Source of the DNA: UBA1672 sp050633285
GTDB lineage: Bacteria > Pseudomonadota > Alphaproteobacteria > Micavibrionales > Micavibrionaceae
Assembly (NCBI GenBank): GCA_050633285.1
Contig: JBOEGG010000001.1
Span: forward strand, 310,001-374,000
Reading direction: 5' to 3'
DNA: 64,000 bases
A program made the position numbers and the translations under genes. Position 1 is the stretch's first letter. Each line of letters opens with the position of its first letter. The notes under the pieces are model-generated. The model worked only from the letters and a program-made list of their open reading frames with translations. It searched no databases and was not told where the DNA came from. Positions 1-8,385 of the stretch are shown here, piece after piece.

Positions 1-2
1 CA

Positions 3-1025
3 CGTATCCATTTCGGCGGTGGATCACCAAATTACGCAAAATCGAAAGATATATCGCGCATTTTATATAAAATGTCGTGTTTTTTTGATATTTCTGATGA
101 AACACAAATTGATATGGAATGCGATCCAAGGTTATTGGATAAACAAAAAATCATAGATTATGCTGCGCTGGGTATCTCACGGATATCATTAGGCATTCAG
201 GATTTTAATACGGATGTGCAAAATGCCATAAATCGGGTACAGCCATTTGACATGGTGCAAAGCCTCATGAGTGATTTTCATGAAAACGGTATTGAGGATA
301 TCAATTTTGATCTGATAACAGGTTTGCCCGCCCAAACAATGCAAAGCGTGGAACAAACAATCGAACAGGCGATAGAGCTTTCCCCAAAACGTTTGGCAGT
401 ATTTGCGTATGCTCATGTACCATGGATGAAAAAACATCAAATCTTGCTTGAGAAATATGACCGCCCGGACACATCACTGCGCTATGCAATGAATGAGCGT
501 GTGAATGAAAAGCTGATCGGGGCAGGGTATCATGAAATTGGTATTGATCATTATGACAAGAGTGATGATACGTTGTATAAACTACAACAAAGCAAAGAAT
601 TACGTCGTAATTTCCAAGGCTATACAGATGATACAGCTGATGTAATTATCGGGCTCGGCCTATCATCTATTTCCAATCTTAATCACGCTTATGTTCAAAA
701 TAATGTTGATGCCCCTGCTTATCATGCAGCAATTAAGGAAGGAAACTTTCCAATATCACGTGGATGTACGTTAAGTGCCGATGACAAAATCCGTCGAAAA
801 TTGATTGAGCGTTTGATGTGCGATTTTATGATTAACTTTGCAGACTACCCAGAAATTGAAATTCCATATGCGCGCCTAGAAACATTACAACAAGACGGCC
901 TCATTGAAATGAATGAGGATGGCCTGCATGTAACACAGCAGGGAAAAATCTTTGTACGTGTGGTGGCGGCATGTTTTGATCCGTATCTAAAAACAGATAC
1001 ACAACATCACGCAAAAGCCATATAA
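3..1025 (+). CDS. hemN: Oxygen-independent coproporphyrinogen III oxidase, 3' part only
   Basis: Radical-SAM enzyme of haem synthesis that decarboxylates coproporphyrinogen III to protoporphyrinogen IX without oxygen. The frame is open from base 3, and the first residues give the HFGGGSPNY motif that follows the iron-sulfur site in this family; the N-terminal CxxxCxxC cluster lies off the left edge. Further landmarks are the GISRISLGIQDF segment and FDLITGLPAQT. About 340 residues follow the GGG motif, which fits HemN (about 457 aa) better than the shorter HemW. It ends convergently, directly abutting queF. Family assignment is firm; HemN rather than HemW is inferred from length and from the FAYAHVPW segment. 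Confidence 0.88.
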   Translation, partial: RIHFGGGSPNYAKSKDISRILYKMSCFFDISDETQIDMECDPRLLDKQKIIDYAALGISRISLGIQDFNTDVQNAINRVQPFDMVQSLMSDFHENGIEDINFDLITGLPAQTMQSVEQTIEQAIELSPKRLAVFAYAHVPWMKKHQILLEKYDRPDTSLRYAMNERVNEKLIGAGYHEIGIDHYDKSDDTLYKLQQSKELRRNFQGYTDDTADVIIGLGLSSISNLNHAYVQNNVDAPAYHAAIKEGNFPISRGCTLSADDKIRRKLIERLMCDFMINFADYPEIEIPYARLETLQQDGLIEMNEDGLHVTQQGKIFVRVVAACFDPYLKTDTQHHAKAI

Positions 1026-1493
1026 CTATCCGCGTCCACGGTAGGGTGGGATATTTTGTTCAGGAATCCAAACACCTTTTGGTGGCTCACCGGACTGATA
1101 GAAAACATCAATAGGAATACCACCACGTGGATACCAATAGCCACCAATACGAAGCCAAGTTGGTACAGTCGTTTTAATAATGCGGTGTGCAATTTCTAAT
1201 GTGCAATCTTCATGAAATGATCCGTGATTGCGAAAGCTCCCTAAAAACAGCTTCAAAGATTTGCTCTCTACCAGAAATTTATTTGGCACATAATCAATTG
1301 TAATATGTGCAAAGTCAGGTGCGCCAGTTAACGGGCAAAGCGATGTAAATTCCGGCGCGGTAAAGCGTACACAATAGGGCATGTCCTGTTTTGGATTTTC
1401 TACACGCTCCAAAACAGCGTCCTCAGGATTATCGGGCAGGGCAGTTTTACTTCCCAACTGTGTTAGATCTTCATAAATAGTTTTATCACTCAT
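1026..1493 (-). CDS. queF: NADPH-dependent preQ0 reductase (7-cyano-7-deazaguanine reductase), short type
   Basis: Reduces preQ0 to preQ1 in queuosine tRNA modification, in the cytosol. At 155 aa it is the short, unimodular QueF. The catalytic cysteine is in TSLCPLTGAPDF near residue 52, followed by the conserved aspartate, and the substrate-binding stretch VESKSLKLFLGSFRNHGSF is intact. The ATG start has a GGGAG Shine-Dalgarno 6 nt upstream. It is the last gene of the minus-strand queC-queD-queE-GNAT-queF operon, one base from the preceding GNAT stop, so the whole preQ0-to-preQ1 branch is co-transcribed. Confidence 0.95.
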   Translation of the reverse strand: MSDKTIYEDLTQLGSKTALPDNPEDAVLERVENPKQDMPYCVRFTAPEFTSLCPLTGAPDFAHITIDYVPNKFLVESKSLKLFLGSFRNHGSFHEDCTLEIAHRIIKTTVPTWLRIGGYWYPRGGIPIDVFYQSGEPPKGVWIPEQNIPPYRGRG

Positions 1494-1494
1494 A

Positions 1495-1953
1495 TTAAAC
1501 TCCCAATTTTAGATAATAGGATAGAAATTCATTTTTTTGCCAGCCAAAAGTCTCATAGCATTTTTGTGCAATGTGATTATCACCGGCAGTTTCTAACTGT
1601 AAATGTGCAATGTTGTTTTTCTCTGCTTCCTCTTTCACGGTCTGCATAATCTTATTCGCAATACCTTTTTGACGCATATCGTGTGACACGTACAGATCAT
1701 TTAATGTCCAAACGGAACGCATGGAAACTGAGCTGAAGGTTGGATAAATATTCGCAAAACCGACCAAAGTATTTTCTGAGCTAACGCCAAAGACAATAAC
1801 TTCGTTACGCTCCATACGTTTTTGAAGATAAGTCAAACACGCTGCTTTGTTCGCATCTTGACCGTAAAATTGTCTGTATGCATCAAATAAGCCCGCTAAA
1901 TCATCAAGAGAGGACTGGTCTAATATAGAGATGTTAAAATTTTCTGCGCTCAT
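1495..1953 (-). CDS. GNAT-family N-acetyltransferase in the queuosine operon
   Basis: A 152-aa single-domain GCN5-related acetyltransferase. Seen: the acetyl-CoA loop region (LNDLYVSHDMRQKGIANKIM, about residues 86-105) with the R/Q-x-x-G-x-A pattern, and a C-terminal LETAGDNHIAQKCYETFGW element typical of the fold. The start has GAGGAG just upstream, lying inside the 3' end of queE. Its substrate cannot be read from the sequence. Tight packing between queE and queF suggests co-expression but does not prove a role in queuosine metabolism. Confidence 0.85.
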   Translation of the reverse strand: MSAENFNISILDQSSLDDLAGLFDAYRQFYGQDANKAACLTYLQKRMERNEVIVFGVSSENTLVGFANIYPTFSSVSMRSVWTLNDLYVSHDMRQKGIANKIMQTVKEEAEKNNIAHLQLETAGDNHIAQKCYETFGWQKNEFLSYYLKLGV

Positions 1954-1954
1954 A

Positions 1955-2683
1955 TTAAACTCCTCGCTTATTGCCCCAAATCAGGACATGTAATTGTGGC
2001 AGGACACAGGCATCATGCCAAGCATCTTCGCAAACCTTATCAACCAACCAACGCATACGCTCCATAATACCATCAATGTCAATTTGAGCATCATCATCGT
2101 CCGCCGGTGGTGGGGTATGGTTTCCGGGTTGTAAATAAACAGGCAGAGCAGGGTATCTGGCCGCGGCCTCGCGTGCGTACGCGTAATCTGCATCATCCAT
2201 AATAACAAATTTTAACGCGATGTCAGGTTTATTCCCTGCACATTTGATACACTCTTCAAAGGCATCCCAATCTGTATCCATGTCACTGCTTGGTGGTTTA
2301 GGAGAGAGCGTTAAAACATCCAAATCGGCAAACCAGTTCTTCGCGATTGACCCTTGTGTTTCTAAAGCAAAGTGATAATCCTTTGCATGTCCCATATCAA
2401 TAAGCGACTGAAAATTCTGGATCGCAGGATTACCGCCTGAGAGTGAAACAGTAATCGGAACACTGCCTGAGAGCTTTTCTATTTCTGCAAAAATGTCAGA
2501 ACTGCTCATTGGTTTCCAATCATGACGGTATTCATTGTCAACGGCGTGAAGAGTATCACACCAACTGCACCTGTAATCACAACCACCTGTACGCACAAAG
2601 ACGGTTGGCTGCCCAATAAGAGCACCTTCCCCTTGAATAGTTGGGCCGAAAATCTCGGATATACGAATAATGTCTTTTGCCAT
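1955..2683 (-). CDS. queE: 7-carboxy-7-deazaguanine synthase (radical SAM)
   Basis: Converts 6-carboxy-tetrahydropterin to 7-carboxy-7-deazaguanine in preQ0 synthesis. The 242-aa protein has the QueE N-terminus (ISEIFGPTIQGEGALIGQP) and the radical-SAM cysteines in CDYRCSWCDTLH near residues 35-43. SLSGGNPAIQ supplies the SAM-binding GGNP element. The LQPGNHTPPPADDDDAQI stretch is the usual C-terminal region. It starts 3 nt after the queD stop, and the end of its coding sequence supplies the Shine-Dalgarno of the GNAT gene. Confidence 0.95.
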   Translation of the reverse strand: MAKDIIRISEIFGPTIQGEGALIGQPTVFVRTGGCDYRCSWCDTLHAVDNEYRHDWKPMSSSDIFAEIEKLSGSVPITVSLSGGNPAIQNFQSLIDMGHAKDYHFALETQGSIAKNWFADLDVLTLSPKPPSSDMDTDWDAFEECIKCAGNKPDIALKFVIMDDADYAYAREAAARYPALPVYLQPGNHTPPPADDDDAQIDIDGIMERMRWLVDKVCEDAWHDACVLPQLHVLIWGNKRGV

Positions 2684-2685
2684 TT

Positions 2686-3042
2686 TTACGGTCTATACTC
2701 TGCACAGCTCTTCGGTGTTTCACGCACACGTACGGCACTCACCTCATCCCAACGCGATTTACTCCAATCGTAAAGGAACTTTGCCAGATTTTCTGCCGTA
2801 ACATTATCATCGCCAAGCACATCATTCAGGTGCCTGTGATCCAAAGTATCATCGATATAGCGTTTTAAATCATCCAGCTCACGATAATCACGGACAAAGC
2901 CGTACGTGTTTAACGTTTCAGATTTAAGTTCCACCTCAACCACGTAATTATGACCATGTAAACGGTGACAGGGGTGATCTTCCGGTAGTTGCGGTAATTG
3001 ATGAGAGGCCGAGAAATGATATTCCTTGTAAATCGTATACAT
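2686..3042 (-). CDS. queD: 6-carboxy-5,6,7,8-tetrahydropterin synthase
   Basis: Acts on dihydroneopterin triphosphate as the first dedicated step of queuosine precursor synthesis. Zinc ligands are visible as FSASHQLP and HRLHGHNYVVEVE, with the later DHRHLND catalytic histidine segment and the terminal VRVRETP motif. I chose the internal ATG (MYTIYKEYHF), not a start 27 nt further up, because GGGAG lies 9 nt before it and the family begins here. The queC stop overlaps the ribosome-binding region (one base between stop and ATG), indicating translational coupling. Confidence 0.94.
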   Translation of the reverse strand: MYTIYKEYHFSASHQLPQLPEDHPCHRLHGHNYVVEVELKSETLNTYGFVRDYRELDDLKRYIDDTLDHRHLNDVLGDDNVTAENLAKFLYDWSKSRWDEVSAVRVRETPKSCAEYRP

Positions 3043-3043
3043 A

Positions 3044-3754
3044 TTATACAACTCCCTTTTCTTTGGCATTGATCACTGCTTTTTCCCAAAAGTCGGGATC
3101 TTCATAAAGTGTTGGATCTTCTACTTCTGCAAGATCAAAAGCTTCGCGACGTTCAACACATGTACCACATCGCCCGCAATGATGCTCGGTTCCCTTATAA
3201 CATGACCATGTATCAATAAACGGAACATTTAAACGCGCACCTTCGGTGGCAATATCAGCCTTCGAAATTTCAATAAATGGCGTGTAAAGCTTGATTTGCG
3301 AAAGACCATCAAGCGCATGATCCTGCATCACCTGAAAGGCATTGGCAAATTCGGGGCGGCAATCAGGATAAATGAAATGATCGCCACCATGAACGGCAGT
3401 GGCCACGGCCTCTGCCCCGCGTGAAGATGCAATACCATATGCAATCGTCAGCATAATGGCATTCCGATTTGGCACAACGGTGGCCTTCATCGTGTCTTCT
3501 GCATAATGTCCATCAGGTACATCAACATCATCGGTTAACGCGGAACCGGTTAGTAATTTTCCGATATTTGAGATATCAATAATATCATGACGTACATCCA
3601 GTGCGTTTGCACATTTGTCCGCATAGGAAAGCTCTTTCTTATGACGTTGACCATAGTCAAAAGAAATAAGGCCAAGTAGCTCATGCTCTTTCGCGATTTT
3701 ATAGGCAAGAGTAACAGAATCCAGTCCGCCAGAGCAGATAACAATCGTTTTCAT
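3044..3754 (-). CDS. queC: 7-cyano-7-deazaguanine synthase
   Basis: ATP-dependent ligase that makes preQ0 from 7-carboxy-7-deazaguanine and ammonia. The 236-aa protein has the PP-loop CSGGLDSVT at its N-terminus and the four-cysteine zinc site CYKGTEHHCGRCGTCVER near residues 190-207. The ATG has AAGGAC 8 nt upstream. It is the first gene of the operon; the 145 bp between it and dnaQ hold two small inverted repeats that may belong to its leader. Confidence 0.96.
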   Translation of the reverse strand: MKTIVICSGGLDSVTLAYKIAKEHELLGLISFDYGQRHKKELSYADKCANALDVRHDIIDISNIGKLLTGSALTDDVDVPDGHYAEDTMKATVVPNRNAIMLTIAYGIASSRGAEAVATAVHGGDHFIYPDCRPEFANAFQVMQDHALDGLSQIKLYTPFIEISKADIATEGARLNVPFIDTWSCYKGTEHHCGRCGTCVERREAFDLAEVEDPTLYEDPDFWEKAVINAKEKGVV

Positions 3755-3776
3755 ATCTTTAAGTCCTTGTTTTATT

Positions 3777-3815
3777 AAACGTCAAAACGTTTGATCGGGT
3801 AGGCTGCGACCGATC
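3777..3815 (-). promoter_or_regulatory. Two adjacent small inverted repeats in the queC leader
   Basis: Immediately upstream of queC are AAACGT-CAAA-ACGTTT (3777-3792) and, touching it, GATCGG-11 nt-CCGATC (3793-3815). Both arms match perfectly. The second arm pair would form a hairpin about 40 nt before the start codon. This resembles a leader structure or operator. I did not recognise a preQ1-I, II or III riboswitch consensus, so the function is open. Confidence 0.35.
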
Positions 3816-3899
3816 TCCCATACTTATGCACAGGCAGGATGTGTATAACAAAGTTTATACGGAAAGGGAAGAATTTTAGGACAAAGGCATCAACGGGGT

Positions 3900-4613
3900 T
3901 TAAGTTCTTATTTTATTCCAAATTGGATCTTTGATCTTGGATAAAAGCTCTTTATGTGCGGTGAGTTCTTCTTCATTTGCGCTAAAGGAACGTGGTTCAC
4001 GGAATTTGCGCTCTACCTTTATAGATGCCCGTATATTGTTGTCGCCCGTTGGTTTCGCATCTGCGCCAAGCTCTAATCCACGTTGGCGACCACCCAGTAA
4101 TTCCAGATACACTTCTGCCAGAAGCTCGGAATCGAGTAATGCGCCGTGATATGTACGTGATGTATTATCAATATCAAAACGACGACATAACGCATCAAGG
4201 TTGGCGGGTGAGCCCGGAAATTTTTTACGTGCCATCATCAACGTATCGACAACACGGTTCCATGCAATTGGTTTGTGCCCGATATGTTCAAGCTCCCAAT
4301 TCAGGAATTTCATATCAAACTCTGCATTATGAATAACCAGTGTTGAATCCTCGGCAATAAAATCCATAAATTCGGTATAGCATTCAACAAAGGTGGGCTT
4401 ATCTTTTACAAACTCATTTGTAATACCGTGAACGGCAGTGGCTTCTGCCGGAATATCACGCTCCGGATTTATATAAATCTGGCATGTACGGCCTGTAGGC
4501 ATAAGGTTAACAAGCTCTACCGCGCCAATTTCAATGATGCGATCCCCTGCGAAGGGATCCATGCCTGTTGTTTCGGTATCAAGTACAATTTCGCGTGTCA
4601 TTAATAATGCCAT
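3900..4613 (-). CDS. dnaQ: DNA polymerase III epsilon subunit (3'-5' proofreading exonuclease)
   Basis: Proofreading subunit of the replicative polymerase. The DEDDh exonuclease motifs are clear: ExoI VLDTETTGMDP (residues 10-20), ExoII VIHNAEFDMKFLNWE, and ExoIII YHGALLDSELLAEVY. The C-terminal 55 residues are the polymerase-alpha-binding tail and are poorly conserved. An alternative ATG four codons in is equally possible, since neither start has a convincing Shine-Dalgarno. It points away from cspA; 300 bp of non-coding DNA separate the two. Confidence 0.93.
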   Translation of the reverse strand: MALLMTREIVLDTETTGMDPFAGDRIIEIGAVELVNLMPTGRTCQIYINPERDIPAEATAVHGITNEFVKDKPTFVECYTEFMDFIAEDSTLVIHNAEFDMKFLNWELEHIGHKPIAWNRVVDTLMMARKKFPGSPANLDALCRRFDIDNTSRTYHGALLDSELLAEVYLELLGGRQRGLELGADAKPTGDNNIRASIKVERKFREPRSFSANEEELTAHKELLSKIKDPIWNKIRT

Positions 4614-4681
4614 TTTTAATGTATTTTATATCTGAAATACCATTATCGTAATGCCCACATATATTGCAAGTAAAACCATTC

Positions 4682-4879
4682 TTGACAGCCTGTGGAAAAC
4701 CTGTCATGTTCTGCGCGCAGTTTGGCATGATGCTTACTTTTTAATACAGAGCCGTTGATACTAAATATCTTTAAGATATTGTCGAAAAAGGTGGGAATAG
4801 TATTCTCATTTACTATCTCTGAATAATGTTAATAAGCACTCTATACGAACTCAAGAGTGTGCGTACGTAAAAATACGCA
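4682..4879 (+). promoter_or_regulatory. Candidate cspA promoter and structured leader
   Basis: The 300-bp gap between dnaQ and cspA holds a consensus -35 TTGACA (4682-4687 region) with a 17-nt spacer and a weak -10 CATGTT. It also holds a 7-bp inverted repeat AATATCT-TTA-AGATATT (4764-4780) and TGCGTA/TACGCA (4860-4865, 4874-4879) close to the start codon. A leader approaching 200 nt is normal for cold-shock genes. The promoter call is weak because the -10 is poor. Confidence 0.3.
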
Positions 4880-4913
4880 ATTTTGATAGCTGTTTTAGTA
4901 GAAGGAAAAGACA

Positions 4914-5126
4914 ATGGAAAAGACAGGTACAGTAAAGTGGTTTAACGATCAAAAAGGTTATGGTTTTATTGAGCCAGACGACAAAAGCGGTGACGTGTTT
5001 GTACACATCAGTGCGGTAAGTAAAGCAGGTATGCGTACTTTGCAAGAAGGCCAAAAAATCTCATTTGAAGTACAGTCAGATCCGAAAAGCGGAAAAAGCA
5101 GTGCTGCAAATATCCAAGATGCATAA
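4914..5126 (+). CDS. cspA: Cold-shock protein (CspA family)
   Basis: 70-aa single cold-shock domain, a nucleic-acid chaperone. RNP1 (KGYGFIEP) and RNP2 (VFVHISAV) motifs are both intact, and the length is standard. AAGGA lies 7 nt before the ATG. It is followed after 54 bp by a DEAD-box helicase in the same direction, so the two probably act together on structured RNA at low temperature. The symbol is for the family; which csp paralog this is cannot be said. Confidence 0.95.
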   Translation: MEKTGTVKWFNDQKGYGFIEPDDKSGDVFVHISAVSKAGMRTLQEGQKISFEVQSDPKSGKSSAANIQDA

Positions 5127-5180
5127 TTAAAATACGCATCTAAATAAAATCAGGAACGTAAGTTCGATCCGAGGAACATA

Positions 5181-6869
5181 ATGAATAATTTTAATGAACT
5201 TGGATTGAGTTCCGTTCTTGAGCTCTCGCTAGAGCAAATGAAATACGATAAGCCTACGCCTATTCAGGCGCAGGCTATCCCTTTGGCCTTAAAAGGCCGA
5301 GATATCTTGGGTTCTGCCCAAACAGGAACAGGGAAAACCGCGGCGTTTTCCATTCCGATGATTGAACATCTTCTTAAAAATGAAAAAAGTTGCGGACTTG
5401 TCATGACGCCAACGCGTGAGCTTGGTAAACAGGTCATGGACACAATGCGTCAACTTTTAGGCCCTAAATCTTCGATCAAGACAGCATTCTTGATTGGTGG
5501 AGAGCCGATTAACAAACAGATCGCACAACTTCAACGTCGTCCACGTCTGATCGTTGGAACGCCTGGACGTATAACCGATCATATGAAACGCGGTACATTA
5601 CATGTAGATCGCACAGATTTTCTCGTTTTGGATGAAACAGACCGTATGCTTGATATGGGTTTCAGTATCCAGATCGATGTCATCGTTAAAGACATTCCAA
5701 AGAAACGTCAGACATTACTATTCTCGGCCACAATGCCTAAGAATATTTTGTCTATGGCGGATAAGTATCAGAATAACCCTGAACGTATCGCCGTTGGAAA
5801 TAGCTTTAACCCGGCAAAGAATATTCAACAGGATATTATCCGTGTTGATAGCTCTAAGAAAAAATATAAAGAGCTGACGCGTGAACTAGATGATCGCAGA
5901 GGTTCAATTATCGTTTTTGTAAAAACAAAGCGAAATGCCGATGAGATGGCAAAAAAATTACAGCGCGATGGTTATAAAGCAGACGCGATTCATGGCGATC
6001 TAAGACAAAGCCGCAGAGATCGTGTTATTAGAGATTATCGTCAGGAAAAATTCTTAATTCTTGTAGCAACAGATGTTGTAGCACGCGGCCTTGATGTACC
6101 GCATGTGGAACATGTGATTAATTACGATTTACCGCAAATGCCTGAAGATTATATTCACCGCATCGGACGGACAGCCCGCGCAGGACGTAGTGGCCGCGCC
6201 CTCTGTATTATTTCGCCAGTAGATGGCCGTAAATGGAGTGATATTGAGCGATTAATGTATCCTGATCAATATAAAGATCAAGAACGACCATCGGGTGGAG
6301 AGCGTAAAAGACGCCCATCAAAAAATCCTTATGATAAAAGCCGTGCCAAAGGTGCAGGTCAGAAATTTAAAGCAAAAAAGGGCGGGAAGCCGTTCAAAGA
6401 ACGTGAAGAGCGCGAAGATCGTCCATCCAGAGGCGCGCCTAAGAAACGTCGTGATGAGCGTGATGAACGCCCATCAAGAGATGCTCCGAAGAAAAGACGT
6501 GAAGGCAGTTGGGAAGACCGTCCTTCACGAAGTGCGCCAAAGCGCAGAAACGAAGAGCAACAAGGCGAAAAACCGTCAAGAAGTCAGGCATGGAAAGAGA
6601 AAAACCGTGCGGAAAGATCAGATGATCGTCCATCCAGAGGCGCACCTAAGAAACGCCATGATGAGCGTGACGATCGCCCATCTCGATCTTCTGAGCGTAG
6701 AGATAGTGCAAAGCCAAAAGCAAGTTTTGTAAAAGGTAAAAATCCAAAAAGAAAACCGTCAGATTTTGACGGGGATGCACCTATTAAACGTAAAAAGCCA
6801 AAATCCGCACGTGTGAATAAGGATAAAGGCAAACCAAAGCGTAAAGATAAAAAAGTCTCAACGTCTTAA
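5181..6869 (+). CDS. DEAD-box ATP-dependent RNA helicase with basic repeat tail (RhlE-like)
   Basis: 562 aa. The helicase core occupies about residues 1-375: Q motif (KPTPIQAQAIP), Walker A SAQTGTGKTAA, PTRELG, the DEAD box here reading DETD (VLDETDRMLDMGF), SAT (LFSATMP), and motifs V and VI ending HRIGRTARAGRSGRA. The change of DEAD to DETD is in the motif II alanine. The last 185 residues are a Lys/Arg-rich low-complexity tail with the recurring unit DRPSRGAPKKR and variants (five or six copies), probably an RNA-binding or condensate-forming extension. GAGGAAC precedes the ATG. The 3' end overlaps the convergent amidotransferase by 4 bp. Confidence 0.93.
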   Translation: MNNFNELGLSSVLELSLEQMKYDKPTPIQAQAIPLALKGRDILGSAQTGTGKTAAFSIPMIEHLLKNEKSCGLVMTPTRELGKQVMDTMRQLLGPKSSIKTAFLIGGEPINKQIAQLQRRPRLIVGTPGRITDHMKRGTLHVDRTDFLVLDETDRMLDMGFSIQIDVIVKDIPKKRQTLLFSATMPKNILSMADKYQNNPERIAVGNSFNPAKNIQQDIIRVDSSKKKYKELTRELDDRRGSIIVFVKTKRNADEMAKKLQRDGYKADAIHGDLRQSRRDRVIRDYRQEKFLILVATDVVARGLDVPHVEHVINYDLPQMPEDYIHRIGRTARAGRSGRALCIISPVDGRKWSDIERLMYPDQYKDQERPSGGERKRRPSKNPYDKSRAKGAGQKFKAKKGGKPFKEREEREDRPSRGAPKKRRDERDERPSRDAPKKRREGSWEDRPSRSAPKRRNEEQQGEKPSRSQAWKEKNRAERSDDRPSRGAPKKRHDERDDRPSRSSERRDSAKPKASFVKGKNPKRKPSDFDGDAPIKRKKPKSARVNKDKGKPKRKDKKVSTS

Positions 6870-7588
6870 TCTGATACCAACACCATATCTATCCACGCAT
6901 TCAGAAATTTTTCTGTCTGCGCTTTGTAGGTCGCAACATGCGTGTGCGTATCTTTTCTAATCTGATGAATATCTGCAATAGTATTTTCACCAGAGAGCTT
7001 ACTGACCTGTAATATTAGGATTTCTTCTATTAAACTTGTTTCGACTTCCGGATGAAATTGCGTCGCCATGATGTTGTTGCCGTATGTAAAGGCCTGATGC
7101 GGATACATATCGGTTGAGGCAAGAAGCGTTGCACCCTCAGGCATATCAAATGTATCCCCGTGTGAGAAAAAGCACTGTGTTTCACTTTCCTCAAAATATT
7201 TTATAGGTGTTTTCTGCCCGCGTTCATTAACATCAAGGGGTACCCAGCCGAGCTCTACGCCTTGCTTACCGGGGTAAACATTCGCACCTAGTGCCGCCGC
7301 AATCATTTGGCAACCTAAACAAATACCAAGAGTTGGCCTATCTGCATCAATACGCGCTTTTATAAATTCAATTTCATCTTTTAAAAACGGATATTCGTTT
7401 TGATTATATACGCCACACGTGCCACCCAATACAATAACGACATCATATGCCAGCGGATCATATGTTTTAATGTCTTGTTTGAACGTATCAACATATTCAT
7501 ACGTTATCTCATGCAATTCCAAAACACCTGCCAGAGATCCAAGGTCAATTGCAGATAAATGTCTAAGAACCAGTGCTGTTTTCTTCAT
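6866..7588 (-). CDS. Class I glutamine amidotransferase-like protein (GMP synthase glutaminase-type)
   Basis: 240-aa stand-alone glutamine amidotransferase domain. The nucleophile is in TLGICLGCQMIAAALGA (about residues 91-107), and the His-Glu pair is in ATQFHPEVE near residue 179. FSHGDTFDMPEGATLLAST is the usual loop before the histidine. No synthetase domain is attached or adjacent, so the acceptor is unknown; such proteins are often annotated as GMP synthase-like or gamma-glutamyl hydrolase-like. Its start overlaps the 3' end of coaE by 26 bp, which implies translational coupling. Confidence 0.88.
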   Translation of the reverse strand: MKKTALVLRHLSAIDLGSLAGVLELHEITYEYVDTFKQDIKTYDPLAYDVVIVLGGTCGVYNQNEYPFLKDEIEFIKARIDADRPTLGICLGCQMIAAALGANVYPGKQGVELGWVPLDVNERGQKTPIKYFEESETQCFFSHGDTFDMPEGATLLASTDMYPHQAFTYGNNIMATQFHPEVETSLIEEILILQVSKLSGENTIADIHQIRKDTHTHVATYKAQTEKFLNAWIDMVLVSD

Positions 7589-8225
7589 GTTTTTCTTCTT
7601 CTATATCGTCATTATGGTTTTCACGGATATCGATAATCACCTTTTTTAATTCTTTCATAGAATGCGCCAAACTAAGCCCTGTTTTAATCACATAGTCTGA
7701 GCGTTTGCATTTTTCTACATCCGGCATCTGGCGTTCTAAAATTGCATCTAATTTTTCTTCTGTCATATTGGGGCGGGCAAGGGCGCGTTCACGTTGCACA
7801 AACGGTGGTGCACTTACTGTGATGATATAATCAACGCGTTTTTCCGCACCTGTTTCAAAGAGGAGCGGAATATCCAAACATACAATATCGCACCCCTTTA
7901 ATGCGCCTTCCCGAATAAACTCATTTTGTTTTTTACGAACAAGCGGGTGAAGAATAAATTCTAGAACACTTCTGTTATTATCATCATTAAAAATCAGATC
8001 ACCAAATTCCTTGCGATTAAATTCACCGGTTTTGCGATTGTAAATTTTGGGATAGTCAAAATATGGAAACGCGGAAGCTATCGCAGGGCGGGCTTCACTA
8101 TCAGGCTTTAAAAGGTCATGTACGGCCTGATCGGATTCATGAACAGGAATTTTCATGTCTCGCATCATCTCCCCAATGGTAGATTTTCCCATGGCAATTG
8201 AACCCGTTAACCCGATGACGATCAT
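7563..8225 (-). CDS. coaE: Dephospho-CoA kinase
   Basis: Last step of coenzyme A synthesis, phosphorylating the 3'-OH of dephospho-CoA. P-loop GLTGSIAMGKST at residues 5-16, the substrate motif HESDQAVHDLL, and LDIPLLFETGAEKRVD are all present. I chose the ATG with GGAAG 8 nt upstream and not the in-frame TTG 27 nt earlier. The C-terminus carries a short Glu/Lys-rich tail that overlaps the amidotransferase start. Confidence 0.94.
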   Translation of the reverse strand: MIVIGLTGSIAMGKSTIGEMMRDMKIPVHESDQAVHDLLKPDSEARPAIASAFPYFDYPKIYNRKTGEFNRKEFGDLIFNDDNNRSVLEFILHPLVRKKQNEFIREGALKGCDIVCLDIPLLFETGAEKRVDYIITVSAPPFVQRERALARPNMTEEKLDAILERQMPDVEKCKRSDYVIKTGLSLAHSMKELKKVIIDIRENHNDDIEEEKHEENSTGS

Positions 8226-8385
8226 AAAATATACTTCCTTTTTTCTTCTCAAAATTTACACGGCTTATGCCTGATTAACAAGTCTTAGCCATGAGATATA
8301 AAAGCTGTAACAGTTCTTTGTAAGAAATTCGTGAAAATTGCATGGGTATGTTATATTTTTAATATGAATATCATGGGGTTAAGGA

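Noticed and set aside
3755..3899. preQ1 riboswitch before queC
   Set aside because: The two hairpins do not match the preQ1-I, II or III patterns I know, and queC makes preQ0. Left as an unclassified structure.
6295..6732. 145-codon alternative plus-strand frame
   Set aside because: Shadow of the repetitive helicase tail; the repeated nucleotide units keep a second frame open.
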